Source: Ditylenchus dipsaci (taxonomy: Eukaryota > Nematoda > Chromadorea > Rhabditida > Anguinidae). Taken from it: a stretch of DNA of 64,000 bases. The notes beneath the pieces are model-generated. The model was given only the letters and a program-made list of their open reading frames with translations, was not told the DNA's origin and did no database searches. A program made the position numbers and the translations under genes. Positions 56,924 to 64,000 of this stretch are shown in pieces. The stretch lies in the NCBI GenBank assembly GCA_004194705.1, contig SADC01000157.1, forward strand, positions 62,001-126,000, read 5' to 3'. Numbering within the stretch: the stretch's first letter is position 1; every line of letters begins with the position of its first letter.

Positions 56924-57358
56924 TGCAAGTGCAGCCTCAAGTTCAATAAGCAGCAAGATGAAGTGTATGCCAAATTCCATGAAGTCTTCCCTACGATGGA
57001 CGTTGAAGAGGTTTGTGCCCTTGTGTCAGCAAATCTCACAACAAATTTATTTTTACTAGATAAATGCAGCCGACTTGAAAGGCGAGAACAAGGAAGCGTG
57101 GAGGCTAATCTGCGAGGAGTTGAAGGATTCAGTGGCCGAATACAATCTGGGAACGATTTTGCGGATGGATGCAAGCGGGATATACGACGAGCCTAACACT
57201 CTTACTGCCCCAAAGGTATAACTTGTACGTTGCAATACGTCCTGATCTTTAATGAATTGCTTTCAGATCATTTCTGGATGAAGGCGTTTGCAATTGAAGG
57301 CGCTTGCAACGTGAAAGGCATCAATGAGAAGTGGAAGGAGAAATTGAAGAGTATTTAA
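56924..57358 (+). CDS. PBDC1: PBDC1, C-terminal part
   Basis: Small conserved eukaryotic protein of the polysaccharide biosynthesis domain-containing 1 (CXorf26/YPL225W) family, proposed to act in protein folding; its name is historical. Exons 56924-57010 (CKCSLKFNKQQDEVYAKFHE), 57060-57215 (ADLKGENKEAWRLICEELKD then YNLGTILRMDASGIYDEPNT) and 57267-57358 (HFWMKAFAIEGACNVKG then stop). YNLGTILRMD..YDEPNT and FFAIE-like wording match the family core. As written the last exon is one base out of phase after ...TLTAPK. The N-terminal portion (the family's MAW..A..H.E..Y block) is not found within about 1 kb upstream, so the gene is 5' incomplete or has a distant first exon. AATAAA at 57442-57447. 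Confidence 0.85.
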
Positions 57359-57441
57359 GGCTAAACATTGTTCTCGTTATTCTCCTTACAATTGTGTTTA
57401 ATGTGATTGCTTGACTTTCAGAGTTTATGATTTGTTTCGCC

Positions 57442-57447
57442 AATAAA
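57442..57447 (+). terminator. poly(A) signal of PBDC1
   Basis: AATAAA 84 bases after the stop codon, the usual position for a cleavage signal. Confidence 0.6.
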
Positions 57448-57639
57448 GAAACTTTATAGTTTAGTTGATTCTGGCTTTCCTTGTTTTCCCAATTTTCACT
57501 ACCCAACTTTTGCATGTTCCCCTCCTGCTTTAAAAATAGAAATTTTCGGTTAAAAAATTTGAAATTTCATTAAAAATATTCTTGGCGTTTTGTTTGTCTT
57601 GAACTGCACTAGGATTAAAATTTTAGGGGGCCGTGTGTG

Positions 57640-57800
57640 CTGATGGTCTTGTTAGATAGCCAAGAGACCAAAGATCATTTTGACAGCAAACTTGTAAATA
57701 AAACATGAAAAAATGGGGTAAAAAATAGGGTATGCACCCAAGCGGATTTGAACCTATGACTTAGACAATGCGTATACAAAAGTACGTCCTCCTTTAAATA
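57640..57800 (-). repeat. tRNA-like SINE copy
   Basis: Minus strand: GCATTGTCTAAGTCATAGGT then TCAAATCCGCTTGGGTGCA (B-box like), TTTATTTACAAGTTTGCTGTC and ATGATCTTTGGTCTCTTGGC. Same architecture as 47040-47290. Confidence 0.65.
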
Positions 57801-57809
57801 GGGGAAATT

Positions 57810-58670
57810 AAATTTAAAACAGACTTTTTAGACGAGAAGTATCCATAGAAATTAAAAAAACCAGTTTTATGAATATTTTTGTCATATTTTTGAGCATATT
57901 TTTGTCAATGGTATTTAAAAATCCTATATACGAAAAGAGAGTTTGTGTCCGTCCGTCCGATTTTGTCTCAAAAATGTCTAAAAATTGTCATTTAAAAGTT
58001 GGTCTCAAGAGGATATCATCGTAGCGAGAGTTTTGTCGTATGCTCATTATTATTTCTTGCGCATGTTGAGCGGTTGGCTCTCTGAGATAATTTCGTGCTC
58101 AAGTCTCATGTTTTCATGGTTGTTTTGTGAATGATCCAGATACTTGGATTGAATTTTTATTGTTCAAAGAAATTTTGGTGCTCGAGCCTTTTTAAATACT
58201 TTTGAAAATTTCTTGATTCAAATATCATTCATACTACAGTCCAAGTGCTTCAATAATGGTAAATACTTGAAGTGCTTGGACTATACTGTGGTTGATGGTT
58301 GTATCTCGAACTGAAGAATGAATAAGTCAAGGTATTTGAAGGTAAGACTGTGATACATGATGCGGTCTCATCGTTGTTTTCATTTTTTCCTAATTTTTAC
58401 TCAAGCATGTTTTGTTTTTATGAATTGTATTCGACCTTGACTCAAGTATGAATCACGGTACATTCAGCTGCATCGATAATGGTAAATATTTGAAGTGGTT
58501 AGGATGTGCGGTGATTTATGGTTGAGTCTCTAAGTAAAATGTAACCAAATAAGAGGTATTTGAGAAAAAGCGTGACTTCAAGCATGCTATTGTGGATCAT
58601 AATCGAACCTTCATGGTAAGCTCTTCTCATTTTACATGGTCATGTTTCACATGTCATGGTCATGTCTTCG
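57810..58670. other. no gene seen
   Basis: AT-rich DNA. Repeated TTGACTCAAGTATGAATCA and GATAATGGTAAATATTTGAAG motifs near 58240-58300 and 58440-58500 suggest an old inverted repeat related to 9150-9260. Short CATGGTCATG runs at 58635-58670 and 58945-59030 flank the mariner MITE. Confidence 0.5.
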
Positions 58671-58677
58671 TATCATA

Positions 58678-58935
58678 CAGGGTGTCGCAAAATTACGCGT
58701 GCATTTTTGAAAATTTTTGCGAGGTAGCTCCTTGCCCGGTCGATTTCCGTCTTTCGGAACCATACCCGCGGAAATCTCCACATTTATAGGGTTTAGGAGC
58801 ATAAACACAATATAATTGCAGATTAACAGAAGAAACACACAAAAAATGTAAGAAATAAACAATATTTGATAAAAAAATTCAAAGAAATTTCAAACAACTT
58901 TTAAAAAAGTGCACGCGTAATTTTGCGACACCCTG
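58678..58935. mobile_element. mariner-like MITE, 258 bp
   Basis: The ends CAGGGTGTCGCAAAATTACG and CGTAATTTTGCGACACCCTG are identical inverted copies followed by CGTGCA. They are flanked by TA on both sides (58676-58677, 58936-58937). Non-coding. Confidence 0.92.
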
Positions 58936-59130
58936 TAGTCTCATGTTTCATGAACATCTTTCATGGTCCTGTCTCATGCGATTGGTCACGTCCTGTCTCA
59001 TGCGATTGGTCATGACCCATTTGTCATGTTTATTGTCTCACATGCTAATTTCTTAAGTGTCATTCTTTTTGATGCTTCAGCCTTCTGCTTGGAAAAAAAT
59101 GTCGCCATTATTTATTTATATCATTTGTAG

Positions 59131-59255
59131 GTACTTATCTCGGAGTTGTCTTTGCTCATTATTCGGTGTTCGAACTGATGGCTGCTGTTCGTCTTTGGTG
59201 GAAGCAAGCTTTCCTGTCGAATGCCTCAAGAATAAAGTCCACGAAATCACAGTAA
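59131..59255 (+). CDS. unrecognised C-terminal exon
   Basis: After a TATCATTTGTAG acceptor the reading is TYLGVVFAHYSVFELMAAVR, LWWKQAFLSNASRIKSTKSQ and a stop. AATAAA lies 25 bases later (59280-59285). The hydrophobic LGVVFAHYSVFELMAAV stretch could be a membrane segment. The position relative to acceptor and poly(A) signal suggests a real last exon. Upstream exons were not identified and I do not recognise the family. Confidence 0.4.
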
Positions 59256-59289
59256 TATCATTGTCTGTATTTATTTGTCAATAAAGTTT

Positions 59290-60325
59290 GATGGTTTTTA
59301 CATTGTTCCTGTTTCAAGTGTTTTCTTTCGTGAGTGGAATCTCATGTGTGGTACGCCAGTACCACACATGAGTGGTGCGTCACCTTGTGCGTCACGTCCA
59401 TACATCATGTGGCTCGCTCTATTCGTCAAATTAAACGAAGTTAGTTGACTTTGAGATGTCAATTCCGTGAGTCTTTTCGTGTCGATCATGATGGCATCCT
59501 AAGCGTTAAGCTTGCTTACATGGTTAAATTAGCTATTCTCTCTCACGTTATTTAAAAAAGAGTTAAAAGAACTTTTCATTTGATCTTCGCGAAAAGGAAG
59601 CAAAGATTATACCTCGGAAATCAGTTCAGGTTAAAAACAGGCATTTTTGTACATCCTATACAGAAAGAATGCCTTTATGAATCTCAGATCTAATGTTTAG
59701 AAAGGTTAACAATTAAGTAGCTCTTTGAGTTTAAAAAATAATAATGTCTCACGGCTCATGTTTCGTCCAAGGGTTTCGTCCTTATGTTCAAGATGTATTT
59801 TAGCCTCATCAAAAAGGGCTGCAGGAGTTTTAAAATTTGCCTTTTATGAATTTCGTAAAGGAATTTTATAAATTCCGGCTAAAAACGAGCTTTTGGGAAA
59901 TCTCGCAGCGTGGAGAAAGACTGTATCAAGAATGATAGCAAATGATTGTATTTTGCCAAGATATCATAAATCTTAAAAAAATTATTTGTGAAACTTGACT
60001 TAGAAAAAGTGTTCAAAGTCGCTGAAAGCAGGCAGTAAACCGCTAGACTACGGTCTCACTGCAAGCATCTGTGCCATCGAGCTTTTCATGATTTTTAAAA
60101 GCATAAAAGAGGTAAAATTTAAAAAAGAAATAAAAAAGATTGGAAAAGTATACGTAAATACCATCGCAAAAAGCTGCGGGGACATCAGCGGAAAATAAGT
60201 GGAAAAATAATTCGGGAACATCAGCGAAAAAACCCGCCCATAGAGCGAGAAAGCTTTAGAGCTTGCCAAGCCCACAAATATCTTGTCTTTGATTAAGTTT
60301 AAATGCTGTATCTAACAATTTTAGC
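59290..60325. other. no gene seen
   Basis: AT-rich DNA. A GTGTGGTACGCCAGTACCAC palindrome sits near 59345. From 60150 to 60265 a repeat with ATCAGCGGAAAATAAGTGG and ACCCGCCCATAGAGCG occurs; its relative hosts the MULE insertion. Confidence 0.5.
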
Positions 60326-60330
60326 CTATA

Positions 60331-60642
60331 ATGACGACCAACAGGATCGATGTTTCTGATGCTGCTATTTTTCTTCAGAACGCATGTGGCGAGAAAGAAG
60401 TACACAACACAATGCTCGAAGTGCTCAATCGCCATGATGCGTTTTATTCGAATACAGAAGTCAAGGTGACGAATTTCCGGGCTCAGATATGATTTGAAGT
60501 AAGCATCTAAATATTTTTATTTTGACAGGACACTCTTCGTGATCGTGTTCTTATCCTCTTGAGACTATTGACTGCTGAATTGAAAGGCCAGGACAAGACT
60601 GATGAGCAAGCAGAATGTTCCGATTGCAAACTTCGCCAATGA
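60331..60642 (+). CDS. unrecognised two-exon small protein, 82 aa
   Basis: Exon 1 60331-60465 (MTTNRIDVSDAAIFLQNACG..EVLNRHDAFYSNTEVK), GT-AG intron 60466-60528, exon 2 60529-60642 (DTLRDRVLILLRLLTAELKG..ECSDCKLRQ, stop). Both exons are whole codons, the intron has canonical ends, and AATAAA begins six bases after the stop (60648-60653). The sequence looks helical and charged, without signal peptide. This is a credible small gene or the terminal exons of a larger one. No family recognised. Confidence 0.5.
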
Positions 60643-61231
60643 AGCTGAATAAAGATGTGAGTCTACGGAAGCTCGACTAGGGTTTTTTGGAGTGATATCA
60701 GGGTGGTTCGTAATCTGGTAATTATGTCGATCGATAATACACAATTCTACTTTTAGGAGGTTGCTATGAGTTGGCTGTGGGGATTGAGGGAGCATTGCTA
60801 AATGGAGAGTATCGGCAGACGTGGATGATGTGCTCAAGAAAATGTCAAATTATTTGAGGAAGAAACTTATTTGTTGTGCGTATATGTGTTTCTGTTCAAT
60901 AAATGCGTATTGATCTTTGATTTGATTACAATATCGAAATTTTTTACACACAAAAGAGGCTTTTATGAATCTCACGAAAGAGAACAAAGCGAACGCTTTT
61001 GTGAATCTAACACAGAAGTAGACGCTTTGTTAGCTGTGTGAAAGGGTGGATGAAGGGTGGATAAGTCATTGAGAGTGACGACATGTGATTGTACTTTTTT
61101 CAGAATTTATTGATCTTAAAATTATTTTGAAAGTGAAATTATCGAAAAGTAAATAAGTTCTACGGAAATATCAGCAGGAAATAAATTGAAGAATACTGCG
61201 GGAATATTAGCGGAAAATCAATCAAAAAATA

Positions 61232-63667
61232 GGCTCACCCTGAGACTGACATAAATTTTTCTGATATCAATTGATTCTATCAAAAAGTCTTTCTGACATA
61301 AATTTAAACTGACAATTATTGTCTTGGCAAGATTTTTTTTGATTAAATTATTTTGGCATTTAAATGATTAGAGGAACAATTATTCTCGATTTATATTAAT
61401 CTGTAAATAATTTCTTGCAGTAAATCACTTACTTTTGATCCATCGCAAAACAGTTTGGTCTATTTTCGGTCAGTTGGAATCGAATATTTGCCAGGTGAGA
61501 AAACTTGATATAATACTAAGACAAATCAATTTGATTCGGATGTAACTGAAATGTGCCGGCTATTTTCTTAAAGTTCCCTGCTTTTTCAAGGACGAAACCT
61601 TGCCCTTTATATGACCCTATGATGTTTTGAGGTTTCTCATCAAATTTTTTGGTTGTTTTGAGCAACTTTAGGTATCTTTGTGGTTGGCATAGTTCATAAC
61701 GAGGAACGAAAAGACTTCAAGACTGGCTTAACACAGATCAAAAAAATTCCTCTTACCTTCTACATTTCACAATATACTGATGAAGCCCCTTGTTATTATT
61801 ACAATCGAAACGCTAACATTGTGAACAACAACAAATTTGAACTTTAAAATTGGTTTAACACTGTCAAATCAGCATGTCTCATAACATATTCGAAGACTCT
61901 TTCACGATTGTAATTCTCTGAATCCTTTTTCTTTGATGGCAATCCGTTGGTCTTTAAGCTTCAGTTTCTTTGGAGTTCCACGCATTAAGACAAGCTGCGC
62001 TTCCATCATACTGCATTCTTGCTTCAAGTTTCTCAGCCATTTCCAGAACCGAGATTTCTTTCCATCTGAACTTGCAAGAGCCAATTTTAGAGAGTTGTGC
62101 CAGGCCTCGAGAGAATTCGTTGTCTTTGATTTGCCTTCCACAGTCAAAGCATAGCAATTCCAAAGGTTTATTGGAAACATTGATCTTCCTCAGATACGAC
62201 CCACCCAAATCTTCAAAGCTCACAATAGAGAAAAGAAAATGTGAAAAAATTTGACCTACATCTTCGAAGTAAGAGATAAACTTCTTTTCTGCTGAGCCGA
62301 TTATGAAAATACTGCTGCCACCTAGATTACGAGCACACTGGGTAAGTATTGCTTCATAGCCATCGGAACATCGTCAGGAGGAACGTAAACTGAATGAAAC
62401 GACTTGCCTGTCAAAAGTATTGTGAAAAATACAAATTCAGCCTACTCAATGACTTCAGCGCGTCAAAAAGTACTGAGAATCGTCTTTCCTGCTTGTAAAC
62501 CTGCACAAGACCTAGCTTTTGGACTCGTCGGTAGAGCGCTTGAGCATAGTGGGCAAAACAGCCATGTCTTTCAGCCACTATAAATGACTAGAAAGTTATT
62601 GATAGACTGAAAGGAAAAAAATGCACAATTGTGTGAGTGTTCAAATGCTGAAATCAAACCCTTTCATAGTCCATGTGGGCATGACCAACCCTTGCATTTG
62701 GAATCAAGTGCTCGACGGCAGAAAAGAAATGATCATACGTCTTTCTGGATTTCTTAGGCAAGAGGGCATGTAGACACGGCACAAATGTTTCTCCTAGCTT
62801 AGCGTGCAACGTTAGAAGTTGTTTCCATCCCTTGGCAACAGCGCAGAGGTACCATCGAACCCCCACCACTCTGAATCTTCAAGAAACTGAACAAATCATC
62901 TTAGTACGCCATGGACAGCTGAAAACGAGAAACCTAACCCTTAGCAGTGCTGGAGTAGAAAAAATCATTATTCTCCTTGGCGATGGCGATTTTCCTAATG
63001 CACATGTTTGCTTGATTGGTCGCTATCACTTTTTTGCAACCCTCAGAGTGTTCGATGCATCTCCATTTCTGTATGCCCGCTGCATCTGCTCGACTGTACC
63101 GCTGGAACACTTCGCCTGAAATAGAACCGAATATTTACAGCCCTATGAGCTGAAATCAGACAAGGTTACCTTCAAAAAAGCTAGATAACTAGATCTGCCA
63201 TCTTTCATCTTTTTTTGACTGGATAAGAGCTCAACTGCCATTGGAGGATCTACTGCAGCCATTTGTTTCTTTGGATGGCCAATTGTTTGAACGACTTGAT
63301 TTTCTTCGGATTGCTCTTCTCCAGATTCATCCAGCAAATTTCGGTTTTCTTCCAATTGATCATTCCAGTCGCTTATTCCACCATCTGAGCTAGCGTCATC
63401 GGAACTGCTGTAAACGATCGCACTCATGACTGTTGGCATCTAAACTAAAATTTAACGCACAAGAAATATTCAAAAACTCAAACCAAAGTCAAGACAAAAC
63501 AATTTTACGCTAGAATCTTGAATTTCGAAACCGTTCTCGCTAATATGAGTTTTAATCAAAAAAAATCTTGTCAAGACAAATAATTGTCAGTTTAAATTTA
63601 TGTCAGAAAGACTTTTTGATAGAATCAATTGATATCAGAAAAATTTATGTCAGTCTCAGGGTGAGCC
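61232..63667 (-). mobile_element. MULE-type DNA transposon, 2.4 kb
   Basis: Terminal inverted repeats 61232-61347 and 63551-63667 match over about 116 bp with two differences and begin GGCTCACCCTGAGACTGAC. An 8-bp duplication differs at one base (AAAAAATA 61224-61231, GAAAAATA 63668-63675). The transposase lies inside on the minus strand. Eight- to ten-base duplications and long inverted repeats are typical of Mutator-like elements. Confidence 0.93.
61902..63439 (-). CDS. MULE transposase with FLYWCH-like zinc finger
   Basis: Cut-and-paste transposase, probably defective or needing introns. From ATG 63439: acidic/serine-rich start (MSAIVYSSSDDASSDGGISD), SYLAFLK; a GT-AG intron near 63120-63170; then a FLYWCH-type finger (RYSRADAAGIQKWRC..HSEGCKKV). 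The core exon (62869-62654) has AKLGETFVPCLHALLPKKSR, HFFSAVEHLIP and MDYE, a MULE catalytic acid region. Next come HGCFAHYAQALYRRVQKLGL and, at 62180-61902, FPINLWNCYALTVEGKSKTT then NSLEAWHNSLK (the family's NNS.EGWH motif), RFWKWLRNLKQE and FRELQS-stop. One frame change is needed near 62185 (FEDLGGSYLRK to FPINLWN), and another break is likely near 62360-62440. Confidence 0.85.
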
Positions 63668-63800
63668 GAAAAATAATTCGGGGAAATCAGCGGGAAATAA
63701 AACCCGCCCGTAGGGCGGGCAAGCTCTAGTGAAAAACTATCTTGAATTTTCATTAAAACAGAACGCCAAGCCCGATTTGGTCGTTTGACGTGTTTGACAC
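63668..63800. repeat. right half of the repeat hosting the MULE
   Basis: ATTCGGGGAAATCAGCGGG and AAACCCGCCCGTAGGGCGGG continue the repeat interrupted at 61231. The uninterrupted relative is at 60190-60260. Confidence 0.75.
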
Positions 63801-63814
63801 GCCGTGATCTATGG

Positions 63815-63920
63815 TAAGTGAGTGCGCGAATCTCTAACCAACCAAGACTCCTGCGCCCCGAAGCGTGCGGAGGGGGCTTGGTTGCTTGGGGTTGAGATGC
63901 GCGCACCCACATACCTTGGA
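63815..63920. repeat. intron-like palindrome copy
   Basis: ATGGTAAGTGAGTGCGCG, CCAACCAAGACTCCTGCGCC and the mirror GATGCGCGCACCCACATACCTTGG. It is followed by ACACAAATTACTCGAAAGTG, ACTCTGGATGCATG and TATTTACGCGGTAGG, the usual right-hand module, which runs off the window end. Confidence 0.75.
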
Positions 63921-64000
63921 CACAAATTACTCGAAAGTGACTCTGGATGCATGAAAACACATGTATACCAGAGTTATTTACGCGGTAGGACCAGTATTCA

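Overview
This is a repeat-rich, AT-rich metazoan nuclear window. Genes have many short GT-AG introns (about 45-60 bp) and AATAAA signals. No bacterial operon logic, rRNA or intact tRNA is visible. The GET3/ASNA1 protein carries wording I associate with nematode orthologues ([14 protein letters not shown] near the C-terminus), so a nematode-like animal is my best guess. That is a weak inference, and an arthropod or other invertebrate cannot be excluded.

Conserved genes recognised by sequence: (1) GET3/ASNA1, plus strand, 13484-16628, twelve exons. (2) A mitochondrial-type seryl-tRNA synthetase (SARS2-like), minus strand, 26358-22495. (3) TFIIH subunit p62 (GTF2H1), minus strand, 51180-45695. 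(4) The C-terminal part of PBDC1, plus strand, 56924-57358. There are also two small unrecognised plus-strand gene pieces (59131-59255 and 60331-60642), each followed by AATAAA, and an unrecognised serine-rich minus-strand ORF (18592-16819) that travels with a palindromic repeat. These genes do not form a pathway.

The dominant large feature is a direct tandem duplication of about 15 kb. Unit 1 is about 14330-29346 and unit 2 about 29347-44095. Unit 2 contains GET3 exons 4-12 without the ATP-binding exons, a second serine-rich ORF and a second SARS2. The units differ mostly by one-base homopolymer changes. Reading frames broken in one unit are often intact in the other, which points to long-read consensus error and possibly to an uncollapsed-haplotype misjoin. 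However, a 255-bp MITE with a 7-bp target duplication is present only in unit 1, so some differences are real.

Most other DNA is mobile. I can delimit: a 164-bp solo LTR with 5-bp TSD (2103-2266); a MULE-type transposon with 116/117-bp inverted repeats and a related unfilled site (61232-63667); an older MULE relic (5800-6277); hAT-like MITEs with perfect 8-bp TSDs (15899-16073, 52822-53128); mariner-like MITEs with TA TSDs (24459-24694, 58678-58935); a tRNA-like SINE family; several C/G-tract-ended foldback elements; and a three-deep nest of foldback elements (53680-55708). A recurring palindrome of about 100 bp reads as GTAAGT...CTTAG or GTATGT...CTTAG on both strands, like a two-way intron, in about ten copies.

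Layout: 0-13 kb repeats and relics; 13-29 kb duplication unit 1; 29-44 kb unit 2; 44-51 kb GTF2H1 with repeat-filled introns; 51-56 kb nested palindromes and an LTR-like block; 56-61 kb PBDC1 and small genes; 61-64 kb the MULE element and another palindrome copy.
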